Shown piece after piece: positions 1-6,512 of a stretch of 10,271 nucleotides of DNA. A program made the translations under genes and the position numbers. Under the pieces are notes generated by a model that was given only the letters and a program-made list of their open reading frames with translations, searched no databases and was not told where the DNA came from. Positions within the stretch are counted from its first letter, which is position 1. Each line of letters begins with the position of its first letter. Source of the stretch: Sneathiella sp. (GTDB lineage Bacteria; Pseudomonadota; Alphaproteobacteria; Sneathiellales; Sneathiellaceae); assembly GCA_002732675.1 (NCBI GenBank), contig NVRR01000092.1, positions 1-10,271 on the forward strand. The letters are read 5' to 3'.

Positions 1-818
1 TGACCGAGGCACATATAGAGCATGCCCGTGCAAGTCAGGCGCACGCGGTTGCAGCTTTCGCAGAAATTATGGGTGAGGGGGGTGATGAAGCCAATCCTGC
101 TCCCCGTTTCTGCGACGTCGAAATAGTCCGACGGGCCGCCTGTACGATAGTCGGATGCGGAAATTGACCATTTTTCAGCGATCTTAAGCTTTAGCTCAGA
201 CAAAGGCAGGAATTGGTCACTGCGGTCGCCGTCAATAGCGCCCATGGGCATCGTTTCGATAAAGGTAATGTCCATTCCTTTATCGCCTGTCCACCTAATT
301 AGCTCATCGACTTCCCCGTCGTTGAAGCCCTTGACGGCTACGGTGTTGATTTTGATTTTAAGGCCAGCGGCCAGCGCCGCCTCTATCCCCGTCATTACCT
401 TTTCAAAATTCCCCCAGCGGGTGATATCCTGAAATTTATAAGGATCGAGAGTATCCAAGGACACATTAAGCCGTCTGACACCGGCGTCGAAGAGCTCGCT
501 TGCATATTTACTTAGCTGGCTACCATTGGTCGTCAGGGTCAGCTCATCCAGCTCTCCGCTTCTAAGGTAGAGGCCGAGGCTCTGGAAGAGTTCCATGATG
601 CCTTTTCGAACCAGGGGCTCGCCGCCGGTAATGCGGATTTTACGCACGCCCTTGCGAATAAAGGCGGCGGAAATCTGCTCTAGCTCCTCCAGACTCAAGA
701 TGTCTTTTTTAGGAAGGAAAGTCATGTTTTCCGACATGCAGTACTGACAGCGGAAATCGCATCTGTCAGTCACAGAAACCCTGAGATAGTTTACTTCTCT
801 GCCGAATGGATCAATCAT
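1..818 (-). CDS. moaA: GTP 3',8-cyclase MoaA (C-terminus cut by window edge)
   Basis: Radical-SAM enzyme that converts GTP to 3',8-cyclo-GTP, the first step of molybdenum cofactor synthesis in the cytoplasm. I translated the minus strand from an ATG at 818. The N-terminus reads [20 protein letters not shown], followed by the radical-SAM CxxxCxxC cluster (Cys20, Cys24, Cys27) and the SAM-binding GGEP at residues 65-68. A FIETMPMG stretch lies later, and the last visible residues are [18 protein letters not shown], which belong to the C-terminal [4Fe-4S] region that binds GTP in MoaA. The frame is open for 272 codons to base 3; about 55-65 residues of the usual 325-340 are missing off the window. 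The Shine-Dalgarno sequence is weak. It lies 107 bases downstream of a DUF2336 gene on the same strand; that gap shows no convincing promoter or terminator, so co-transcription is possible but unproven. Confidence 0.96.
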   Translation of the reverse strand, partial: MIDPFGREVNYLRVSVTDRCDFRCQYCMSENMTFLPKKDILSLEELEQISAAFIRKGVRKIRITGGEPLVRKGIMELFQSLGLYLRSGELDELTLTTNGSQLSKYASELFDAGVRRLNVSLDTLDPYKFQDITRWGNFEKVMTGIEAALAAGLKIKINTVAVKGFNDGEVDELIRWTGDKGMDITFIETMPMGAIDGDRSDQFLPLSELKLKIAEKWSISASDYRTGGPSDYFDVAETGSRIGFITPLTHNFCESCNRVRLTCTGMLYMCLG

Positions 819-925
819 GTCTCTTGTCCGATCAAAAATAGACAGGCGCCTACTTCGAAAGAATATATTTTTAAAAATGATTTGCAAGCCGCGAAACACG
901 AAGCGGGTAAGATGAGAGGCTGCGG

Positions 926-2053
926 CTAGCTTGTTTCAGCGTATTTTACATTACCGGCCATAAAATCCTGATGTTGCATTGCCTTGTCAGCAGCGTCGAC
1001 GGTCAATAGGTCATAAAGCTCTATTGGTGCCGGCGCGGCGGGGAACAGGGAGGAGACTTCCTTGCCCTGAACGGAAACCGTTACTTCGTAAATCATCTTG
1101 AAAATGGCACGGTCGAGATCTATTTTCCGGCAAGCGACCGCCAGTATTTCCGGCTTCTCGCCATAAAGAGCATACTTGATTGTGTCGAGGTCGACGCCGA
1201 TCAATTTGGCAAAGGAGAGCTCAAATAAATCCATTTCGCCCTGGTGCAGGGATTTGACCATGAAACCGCGGGTTAGCTCACCGGCGCTGAAGAGTTTTTC
1301 CACAAGGCGGACAGACGGATCGCTCTCCTTAGAAATCGCCTGGATCGTTTTATTTCTGTCTTCGATTTTTACGTCAAGTGCGCGCGCATCGACATCGAAT
1401 TTTTCCACAATATACTCACGCAGGGCAATGGATACCCAGCGATACATTTTTTCAGCGATGGGCTGCGGGAGAAATGGGCGTTGCAGGAGGGGGCGTTGAT
1501 ATTCAGGTATAATTTCAGATTTCTCACCGAGGTAGCTTAAAAGAGACAAGGGCATTTGGGCGCCATGGTTTTCCAGCAATGTCACGGTCATGTCGCTGTT
1601 CCCAAGATCACATATGGCCTGGCACACGCTTTCGCTGATATCTTCCCGGGCGGCGACGGCAAACTGATGCTGCAAGGATCGGTGCTTGATTATCTCCAGC
1701 AAATCAGGCTCGGAGAGCAGTCCGCAATCTTTGAGGATAGGAAGGGCGACTTCTATTTCATCATTGGCCAGAAAGACCATCAGGGCTTTGGGAATATCAT
1801 CTTTATCAGCAAGCTGCCTGGCGAAATGAGAACGGATTGATTTTTCGACATCCGTCGTAATTCTGCAGATGATGTCAACCATCAGCTCTTTTTCTGGCAT
1901 TGAAAAAGAATGGGTCTCACTAATTAGAAAATTACCGATTTTTCGATAAAGAAACTCGCGCTGTTCCGAAGATTTACCCTCCGCCAGCGCGACCAGCGCT
2001 TTGATTTCTAATATATTTTCCTGGCCGCCTAAAGTCACAATGCTATTGCCCAA
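926..2053 (-). CDS. DUF2336 family protein, paralogue 1
   Basis: Soluble, mostly helical protein of up to 375 residues with no signal peptide or membrane segment. It belongs to the DUF2336 family, which is common in Alphaproteobacteria and has no established function; I read it as a HEAT-like helical repeat, which would suit protein binding. The core runs from about residue 70 to 230, with the signature [13 protein letters not shown] at 95-107 followed by EPDLLEII and REDIS. The same block occurs in the protein at 3833-4984 ([26 protein letters not shown]), so the two are paralogues. The start is uncertain: the longest frame begins with TTG at 2053, a GTG at 2038 is also in frame, and neither has a clear Shine-Dalgarno. 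The TTG lies inside an inverted repeat. The gene is 79 bases downstream of the histidine kinase on the same strand and is probably in its operon. Function is unknown; a role in the kinase pathway is inference. Confidence 0.85.
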   Translation of the reverse strand: MGNSIVTLGGQENILEIKALVALAEGKSSEQREFLYRKIGNFLISETHSFSMPEKELMVDIICRITTDVEKSIRSHFARQLADKDDIPKALMVFLANDEIEVALPILKDCGLLSEPDLLEIIKHRSLQHQFAVAAREDISESVCQAICDLGNSDMTVTLLENHGAQMPLSLLSYLGEKSEIIPEYQRPLLQRPFLPQPIAEKMYRWVSIALREYIVEKFDVDARALDVKIEDRNKTIQAISKESDPSVRLVEKLFSAGELTRGFMVKSLHQGEMDLFELSFAKLIGVDLDTIKYALYGEKPEILAVACRKIDLDRAIFKMIYEVTVSVQGKEVSSLFPAAPAPIELYDLLTVDAADKAMQHQDFMAGNVKYAETS

Positions 2054-2073
2054 ACAGTATTAACTATGTTTGG
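2050..2073. repeat. Inverted repeat across the DUF2336-1 start
   Basis: Perfect 7-bp arms CCAAACA (2050-2056) and TGTTTGG (2067-2073) with a 10-base spacer. The arm at 2050-2056 contains the TTG start codon of the downstream gene (minus strand), so an RNA hairpin here could mask initiation; it could equally be an operator. It is seen directly; its function is inferred. Confidence 0.5.
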
Positions 2074-2075
2074 AA

Positions 2076-2092
2076 GATAGTGCCGCACTATC
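2076..2092. repeat. 17-bp palindrome upstream of DUF2336-1
   Basis: GATAGTGC-C-GCACTATC: perfect 8-bp arms around one central base, starting only two bases from the neighbouring inverted repeat. It lies in the 79-base gap between the kinase stop and the DUF2336 start. On the minus strand no T-run follows it, so it does not look like a terminator. The near-zero loop favours a dimeric-protein operator over an RNA hairpin. Confidence 0.5.
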
Positions 2093-2132
2093 GTTAATAA
2101 TTTCTGAATTTAGCTGAGCACGTTAAAAAATA

Positions 2133-3770
2133 TTATTTTTTCTTGGCATCATCCGGCGCAACAAGTCTCAGCCGAACCGTAAATCGGCTGCCTGTCGACA
2201 GGCTGCTTTGTACAGTGATATCGCCGCCCATCAGCTTCGCGAGCTTAAGGGAGAGAGTAAGACCCAAGCCGACGCCGTCTGTGCCACGGCTATAAACCCC
2301 TTCATGGGCCTGCTTGAATGCTTCAAAAATCTTTTGCTGATCTTCTTCGGCGATGCCGGGCCCCGTATCCCAAACCGTAATATCGGCAAATTGCTCATCA
2401 ACAACATCGACATCAATTCCGACCTGTCCTTTTTCTGGCGTGAATTTGACCGCATTTCCCAGGAGGTTAACCAGTATCTGCAAGCATCTCGTTGGGTCAA
2501 CCGCCAGGTTAATTCCGGTTTTGGTTCTGATGGATCCCAAATCCAGGTTTTTCTCAACTGCGTGGGTTTGAACCAGCACATAGGCATCGGCGATCAAGCC
2601 ATCGAGCGACGTTTCGACGATTTCAATGGGAATTTTTTCGCTTTCAATCCGGGCAATATCAAGAATATCTTCAATCAGGCTAAGGAGATGTTTGCCTGAA
2701 TTCAGGATATCGCCAACATATTCACGGTATTTATCACTTATGGGGCCGAAAGTTTCAAGGCCAATAACCTCGGCGAAACCAATGATTGCATTCAGTGGTG
2801 TGCGAAGTTCATGGCTCATGTTTGCCAGGAATGTATTTTTGGCCCGTGCGGATTCAACCGCCTTCTTAGCTGTTACTTCCAACTGTATATTTTTACTTGT
2901 GATCTCATTAATCGCGTGCTCCAGATCGGCTTTCGAAGACAGGGCTTCATCTTCGGCCAGAAGGCGAGCCGTAATGTCATCGCTGGTGCCGCGATACCCG
3001 GTGAAGCGACCCTTTTCATTAAAGACGGGCACGCCGCTGATATTAAAAATCTTGATATCGCCGGTCGTATCCTGGATTTCCAGCGGAACGGAACGGAACG
3101 GAACATGCCTTTCAATGGCATTTTCCGCTTTGTTGCTGCCATCTTCTTCGGGTTTGAATATTCCAAGTTCGGCCAGCAATTTTCCCTTAAGCAGCAAAGG
3201 TGGCAGGCCGACGGCCTGAACAACACGGTCGGAAACAAATGTCAATCGACCGTCAGCATCTGTTTCCCAAATCCAGTCAGAGGCGGCTCGGGTGATATCC
3301 AGAAACCGCCGTTTTTCGCGTCTCAATTTGGCTTCAGCATTCACCTGCCGTGTGGAGTTGATGAAGCTGCCGCAAATGGCAATCATATGTTTGGCATCAT
3401 CAAATATCGGGAAATGGCGGGAGAGAAAATACTCGACATCTTTCCCCGCCTGAAGGGAGACGAGCTTGGTTTCTACGGCCTTGGTGTCTGCAACCCGGCG
3501 AAGTATTTCCATATGATCGGCGGGAAGGGCAGGCAAGCTTGCCTCATCATCCAGCTCAAGCATGCCAGGGCGGAAATGCTCCTTATACCCGGTGTTCGCA
3601 TAAATAACGGTCCCGTCGGGCTGCGCCATATACATAGGCTGGGCCTGCTCGAAAACCGCATCAAAGAATTCGCGACTTACAATGCTTTGCATAGCCGGTA
3701 TTGCTGAGCTGCTGGTGTTTTTAACATCAGAGTGGAGCGATACGACGCTTCCTTGCCTCAGGTCAGTCAT
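2133..3770 (-). CDS. Two-PAS sensor histidine kinase, soluble
   Basis: Cytoplasmic two-component sensor kinase of 545 residues with no membrane segment or signal peptide. Domains in order: PAS at about 33-140; a second PAS with PAC-type ending (GYRGTSDDIT) at about 153-270; a probable coiled coil at 270-312; HisKA with FLANMSHELRTPLNAIIGF and phospho-acceptor His320; HATPase_c with N-box Asn435/Asn439 (NLLGNAVKF), G1 box DTGPG at 468-472 and a glycine-rich box around 496-504 (GTDGVGLGL). All catalytic residues are present. There is no receiver domain, so the phosphate must pass to a separate protein not encoded here. The HisKA sequence is of the type seen in alphaproteobacterial PleC/DivJ/PdhS-like kinases, but the stretch is widespread and this is not proof. 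ATG at 3770 is the first start after an in-frame stop; its Shine-Dalgarno is weak. It lies between two DUF2336 paralogues on the same strand. The ligand is unknown. Confidence 0.95.
   Translation of the reverse strand: MTDLRQGSVVSLHSDVKNTSSSAIPAMQSIVSREFFDAVFEQAQPMYMAQPDGTVIYANTGYKEHFRPGMLELDDEASLPALPADHMEILRRVADTKAVETKLVSLQAGKDVEYFLSRHFPIFDDAKHMIAICGSFINSTRQVNAEAKLRREKRRFLDITRAASDWIWETDADGRLTFVSDRVVQAVGLPPLLLKGKLLAELGIFKPEEDGSNKAENAIERHVPFRSVPLEIQDTTGDIKIFNISGVPVFNEKGRFTGYRGTSDDITARLLAEDEALSSKADLEHAINEITSKNIQLEVTAKKAVESARAKNTFLANMSHELRTPLNAIIGFAEVIGLETFGPISDKYREYVGDILNSGKHLLSLIEDILDIARIESEKIPIEIVETSLDGLIADAYVLVQTHAVEKNLDLGSIRTKTGINLAVDPTRCLQILVNLLGNAVKFTPEKGQVGIDVDVVDEQFADITVWDTGPGIAEEDQQKIFEAFKQAHEGVYSRGTDGVGLGLTLSLKLAKLMGGDITVQSSLSTGSRFTVRLRLVAPDDAKKK
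3085..3104. repeat. Four tandem 5-bp units inside the kinase gene
   Basis: GGAAC repeated four times without interruption (3085-3104), coding on the minus strand for part of the second PAS domain (around residues 222-229, HVPFRSVPL). The unit is not a multiple of three, so loss or gain of one copy would frameshift the kinase upstream of its catalytic domains. Four copies is a short tract and may be chance. Confidence 0.6.
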
Positions 3771-3780
3771 TTTTCAAATT

Positions 3781-3801
3781 AACATGCCATTCTAGCATGT
3801 T
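3781..3801. repeat. Inverted repeat in the kinase leader
   Basis: Perfect 7-bp arms AACATGC (3781-3787) and GCATGTT (3795-3801) with a 7-base spacer, 10 bases before the kinase start codon (minus strand) in the 62-base gap after the upstream DUF2336 gene. It could be an operator, or an RNA hairpin controlling translation of the kinase. It has no T-run on either side, so it is not a terminator. Confidence 0.5.
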
Positions 3802-3832
3802 CCTCTAGTGATGCCAGCTCCCCCCATGGGAC

Positions 3833-4984
3833 TTAAAGATACACCCGTTGTTCATCCTCTTCACTCTCCAGCTCCTCGACGACCTCCAGATAGTCAGTCT
3901 CCAGTTGCCAGAACCGTAAAGTTGCCTGCGCATTTTTCACAGACAGCTTATCATAAAAGCCCATCATGAGTTCAACTTCTTCCGGATCGGTAATTTTTTT
4001 CACGTTGTCCCTGTCCGAAATATTACGCGTGAGCAGGAAAATAGCCGAAAATGAATTGCGGTCGAATTCGAGGGATTTCACGACAACCGCCAACGCTTCA
4101 GCATTAGGGTCGTAGATAAACCGACATATTTTAAGGTATTCAAGTTGCGATTTTACGGCAAGCCCGATCAGGAAAAGCCGAATTTGTTTGCTTCGAAGTG
4201 TCTGGACCAGGAACCGCTCGGTCAACTCGTTACGTTCTGCCAATTCGGCAATAAGTATATCGGCGTGAGAGCTATTGGCGGCGACATCGTAGTCATATTC
4301 TGTTTTGGCCGCGGCAACGATTTTCTCGTTCAGGTCCAGCTCATCAATTTCGAAATTCTGCAGGATATGTCGGCGAAGGGCCGCAGAGACCCACCAGAAC
4401 ATTTTATGGGCGAGATCCGTCGGAATGTCGTGACGGGCAATAAGCGGCTCCTGAAAGCGGTCAATGCGTTTTGATTCTTCGACCAGATATTCCATACTTT
4501 CGCGGGATATTTTGGCGTCGCTATTTTCGATCAAATGGGACACAACATCTTCATCGCCGTAATTGATCAGGAGCTCACTGATCGTCGTACTGATATCGTC
4601 CCGTTCCGCGATGACAAGCAGATGTTCCTTGCTGCGATTTTGAATGATCTCTATCAGGTCCGGTTCTGCCAGCAGATGGCTTTTGAACAGAATAGAGCGT
4701 GCGACCTCAATTTCATCATTGGCCAGAAGATTGATCAGATCATGCGGGGCATTTTCAAGCACTGAAAGTTGTTCCGCGAGATTTTGTCGGAGCGTCGTTT
4801 CAATTTCTGTCAGCAGTTTTGATAGAATACTGGTGATCAGCGCATGCTCGCGCTCGCTAAGGCGTTCGTCGTCCGTCAGGAATAAATCGCTGATATTGTT
4901 GAAAAGATGACGTCGGCCACGGCGTGAGCTGTCCTTGGACAGGGCGATCAGTTGCTTCAACTCATCACTTTCAGTTTCCGACAT
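3833..4984 (-). CDS. DUF2336 family protein, paralogue 2
   Basis: Soluble helical protein of 383 residues, no signal peptide or membrane segment, from the uncharacterised DUF2336 family. The conserved core runs from about 65 to 225: [13 protein letters not shown] at 87-99, then EPDLIEIIQNRS, ERDDIS, and an LAHKMFWWVSAALRRHIL helix that matches [18 protein letters not shown] in the paralogue at 926-2053. The C-terminus is strongly acidic (VVEELESEEDEQ), unlike the paralogue. ATG at 4984 is used; the Shine-Dalgarno is poor. This is the first gene of a minus-strand run DUF2336 - histidine kinase - DUF2336 with gaps of 62 and 79 bases, suggesting one transcription unit. Its upstream region carries two CtrA-type sites. 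Function is unknown; a scaffold or partner role for the kinase is a guess from position and predicted helical-repeat fold. Confidence 0.9.
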   Translation of the reverse strand: MSETESDELKQLIALSKDSSRRGRRHLFNNISDLFLTDDERLSEREHALITSILSKLLTEIETTLRQNLAEQLSVLENAPHDLINLLANDEIEVARSILFKSHLLAEPDLIEIIQNRSKEHLLVIAERDDISTTISELLINYGDEDVVSHLIENSDAKISRESMEYLVEESKRIDRFQEPLIARHDIPTDLAHKMFWWVSAALRRHILQNFEIDELDLNEKIVAAAKTEYDYDVAANSSHADILIAELAERNELTERFLVQTLRSKQIRLFLIGLAVKSQLEYLKICRFIYDPNAEALAVVVKSLEFDRNSFSAIFLLTRNISDRDNVKKITDPEEVELMMGFYDKLSVKNAQATLRFWQLETDYLEVVEELESEEDEQRVYL

Positions 4985-5143
4985 GATCTACCCGTTTAAT
5001 GAAGAAATTTAAAATACGCATGTTTGCAACAACCGGTTTCCGCCAAAAAAATATCCACATGAACAGCCATAGGGCGCTGTTTGTAGTATAGTTTCTTTTC
5101 CATGGTCCCGTGAAACCTATTGCCCGAATATTTCATGCTGACC

Positions 5144-5158
5144 TTAAATTCCCGTTAA
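5144..5158. promoter_or_regulatory. CtrA-type box TTAA-N7-TTAA
   Basis: TTAA (5144-5147), seven bases ATTCCCG, TTAA (5155-5158): an exact match to the consensus for the alphaproteobacterial cell-cycle regulator CtrA. It is 160 bases upstream of the DUF2336-2 start (minus) and about 265 bases upstream of the MarR-family start (plus); the site is symmetric, so the target is not decided. Binding is inferred from the motif; ctrA itself is not in the window. Confidence 0.6.
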
Positions 5159-5247
5159 TTGCTGGCCTTTATGTCACATATTTTGCCATATATGAACACA
5201 TAATCGCCTAATTTTGACCATTCCATCCCCTCAATTCGACGCAACTT

Positions 5248-5255
5248 ATGGTTAA
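5248..5255 (-). promoter_or_regulatory. CtrA-type half site TTAACCAT
   Basis: The minus strand reads TTAACCAT exactly, the 8-base variant of the CtrA recognition sequence. It lies about 100 bases from the full box at 5144-5158, in the same noncoding region. Alone an 8-mer is weak evidence; the pairing raises its weight. Confidence 0.45.
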
Positions 5256-5364
5256 TGAATTCTTCTTTTCCGGAGCCATGCAATGAGTAGGGGCCTCTTT
5301 CCCCCATTTAGTAGAAAATTTGGCGCTTTTTCGGAAGAATTTTCAAGAGTTTTACAATTCCTTA

Positions 5365-5382
5365 AGAATGTCCGGGCATTCT
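5365..5382. promoter_or_regulatory. 18-bp near-palindrome, candidate MarR operator
   Basis: AGAATGTCCGGGCATTCT: arms AGAATG and CATTCT around TCCGGG, with only the T/G pair breaking symmetry. It is centred about 50 bases upstream of the MarR-family ATG. Dimeric MarR proteins bind palindromes of this size and often repress their own gene, so autoregulation is a reasonable inference. No sequence-specific consensus is claimed. Confidence 0.45.
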
Positions 5383-5422
5383 AGAGGCCATATTAATAGG
5401 TTCCAAATTTGCGAGAACAGTA

Positions 5423-5899
5423 ATGTTAGCAATTGATGAGAAAACTGTGACAGAAGATTATCATGAACTTACCAGGTTAATCGAGCGGTTGCATCGCCGG
5501 TTTCTGGACGTATTGAGAACCGAACTCAATTTGATGGAGGTAACGGATATCAACGCCGTTCAGGCGTTGCTACTTGCCAATATCGGTAATGAAGAAATCA
5601 ATGTCCGCGAATTGATGTCGCGGGGATATTATCAAGGATCCAATGCTTCATACAATTTGAAAAAACTGGTGGAGATGGGCTACCTGATTCAAGAGAAATC
5701 CGAGAGGGATCGCCGGGCAACGATGATCAAGCTATCCGAAAAGGGCCTTGGTTTGGTGTCAAGAATGGCGGAATCGGAGGAAAAGCAGTCGGAGTTGCTT
5801 GCCAAGTCCAATCCGTCTCCGGATATTGAAGCGACACGGAAATCACTGCGGCAGATAGAACGTATCTGGACAGACTATATCCAATACGGCGCTCAATAA
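5423..5899 (+). CDS. MarR-family winged-helix regulator (LdtR-like)
   Basis: Cytoplasmic dimeric DNA-binding regulator of 158 residues, the usual MarR length. The helix-turn-helix spans about 45-90, with NVRELMSRGYYQGSNASYNLKKLVEMGYL containing the recognition helix, and the wing is ERDRRATMIKLSEKG at 94-108. Flanking helices 10-40 and 130-155 would form the dimer interface. The stretch DINAVQALLLANIG together with RGYYxGSNxSYNLKKLVE is what I recall of the LdtR group in Rhizobiales, where LdtR has been tied to L,D-transpeptidase expression, osmotic tolerance and motility; this assignment is from memory and is moderate. ATG at 5423 has only a weak GAGAA Shine-Dalgarno. A near-palindrome 41-58 bases upstream may be its own operator. 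The gene stands alone on its strand, divergent from the DUF2336/kinase block and upstream of flagellar genes. Confidence 0.88.
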   Translation: MLAIDEKTVTEDYHELTRLIERLHRRFLDVLRTELNLMEVTDINAVQALLLANIGNEEINVRELMSRGYYQGSNASYNLKKLVEMGYLIQEKSERDRRATMIKLSEKGLGLVSRMAESEEKQSELLAKSNPSPDIEATRKSLRQIERIWTDYIQYGAQ

Positions 5900-5907
5900 A
5901 CCGCCCC

Positions 5908-5944
5908 GGGCCTCCTGTATACGATTTAGTAGACGGGGAGGCTC
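5908..5944 (+). terminator. Possible weak terminator after the MarR gene
   Basis: Eight paired positions between 5908-5915 (GGGCCTCC) and 5937-5944 (GGAGGCTC), including one G-T wobble, with a loop of about 20 bases, starting 9 bases after the stop codon. A short ATTTT follows. The large loop and poor T-run make this a weak call. Confidence 0.3.
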
Positions 5945-5966
5945 CAATTTTACACCTCCAATTTAC
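5942..5966. repeat. Two short direct repeats
   Basis: CTCCAATTTTAC (5942-5953) and CTCCAATTTAC (5956-5966), spaced 14 bases start to start, differing by one T. They may be paired binding half-sites or a small duplication; no function can be assigned. Confidence 0.4.
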
Positions 5967-5987
5967 TCCTAAATGGTATTTCCAGCG

Positions 5988-6003
5988 CCAAGCTATAGCT
6001 TGG
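5988..6003. promoter_or_regulatory. 16-bp perfect palindrome upstream of FlaG-like gene
   Basis: CCAAGCTATAGCTTGG is perfectly self-complementary with no spacer. It lies 21 bases upstream of a CtrA-type box and about 130 bases upstream of the FlaG-like start, so a dimeric repressor or activator site is the likely reading. No family-specific consensus is recognised. Confidence 0.45.
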
Positions 6004-6024
6004 TCTGAAGCAACCTGATGGATG

Positions 6025-6039
6025 TTAAGGGTCTGTTAA
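6025..6039 (+). promoter_or_regulatory. CtrA-type box upstream of FlaG-like gene
   Basis: TTAA (6025-6028), seven bases GGGTCTG, TTAA (6036-6039): exact TTAA-N7-TTAA. It ends 93 bases before the ATG of the FlaG-like gene, a plausible promoter position. The MarR gene behind it is on the same strand, so the only gene it can serve nearby is the FlaG-like one. CtrA control of flagellar genes is established in Caulobacter and relatives; here it is inferred. Confidence 0.6.
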
Positions 6040-6132
6040 TAAATTTTTACTACCATTGCAGTTACTCTGACTAATTCGAGGCAATGATAGCTTTGTTGCC
6101 GACGTAGCTTCCGAGAGAGAAAGGAGTTGCAG

Positions 6133-6495
6133 ATGGACGTGATCCCAGTTTCGAAACCAGACGTAAAGATTTCGATGCAAAAATCAGATATGGGGCCTCA
6201 CCGAACAGGTGGCCCCAAGTCGTTGGCAGCTGTTGCGCCGATGGCGTCTGATACAGCTCAGATTACTGACCCGGTCAAGCGCGCAGAGCAGGCTATTGGA
6301 CCTTTCTTCGAAGACGAGAGTTTTCCGGCCGGTCGTTTTTCCATTGATCAGGATAGTGATAGCGGCCGATATGTTTATCGCCTGATTGATATTGAAACCA
6401 AGGAAGTCCTCAAGCAGTTTCCGGGCGATTATGTACTGCGCAGGGTCGCTTATTATCGCGAACTCCAGGGTCTTGCCGTCGATAGCGCTGTTTAG
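6133..6495 (+). CDS. FlaG-like flagellar protein
   Basis: Small soluble protein of 120 residues. The C-terminal half (about 65-110), with SGRYVYRLIDIETKEVLKQFPGDYVLRRVAYYRE, matches the FlaG pattern of a strand-rich segment 'VxxxIDxETxEVxxQxPxxxVL'. FlaG proteins affect filament length or function in several bacteria, with no defined biochemical role. The N-terminal half is low in predicted structure, as is usual for the family. I place the start at ATG 6133 because AAGGAG at 6121-6126 is an ideal Shine-Dalgarno six bases upstream; an in-frame TTG at 6127 abuts that Shine-Dalgarno and is rejected. A CtrA-type box and a palindrome lie upstream. The gene converges on the flgI-flgJ-flgN operon with only 17 bases between the stops and no clear terminator. 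Confidence 0.72.
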   Translation: MDVIPVSKPDVKISMQKSDMGPHRTGGPKSLAAVAPMASDTAQITDPVKRAEQAIGPFFEDESFPAGRFSIDQDSDSGRYVYRLIDIETKEVLKQFPGDYVLRRVAYYRELQGLAVDSAV

Positions 6496-6512
6496 CAACC
6501 GCTCCCATTCTA

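Larger units (their letters stand above)
4985..5422. other. 438-base divergent intergenic region
   Basis: Noncoding stretch between the divergent DUF2336-2 and MarR-family genes. It is AT-rich and must hold promoters for both directions. I can support two CtrA-type sites (5144-5158 and 5248-5255) and an 18-bp near-palindrome (5365-5382), each listed separately. I see no RNA gene, no convincing short ORF with a Shine-Dalgarno and no terminator. It is longer than the other gaps in this compact window, so an unrecognised small RNA remains possible. Confidence 0.6.

Noticed and set aside
841..915. Terminator between DUF2336-1 and moaA
   Set aside because: CCGC/GCGG and AGCCGC/GCGGCT pairings exist, but the stems are short or the loops long, and the T-run is displaced.
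2086..2110. CtrA-type box near DUF2336-1
   Set aside because: TTAA-TAATTTC-TGAA has correct spacing but one mismatch in the second half, and AT-rich sequence makes such partial matches frequent.
2811..3707. 298-residue open frame on the plus strand
   Set aside because: It is fully antisense to the well-supported histidine kinase, with no Shine-Dalgarno and no recognisable domain. The same holds for the open frames at 2208-2699 and 2626-3219.
5974..5988. Sigma-54-like GG-N10-GC upstream of the FlaG-like gene
   Set aside because: TGGTATTTCCAGCGC keeps the invariant dinucleotides but misses most other consensus positions, so it is likely chance.
6184..6498. 104-residue open frame on the minus strand
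   Set aside because: Antisense to the FlaG-like gene, which has an ideal Shine-Dalgarno and a family match.
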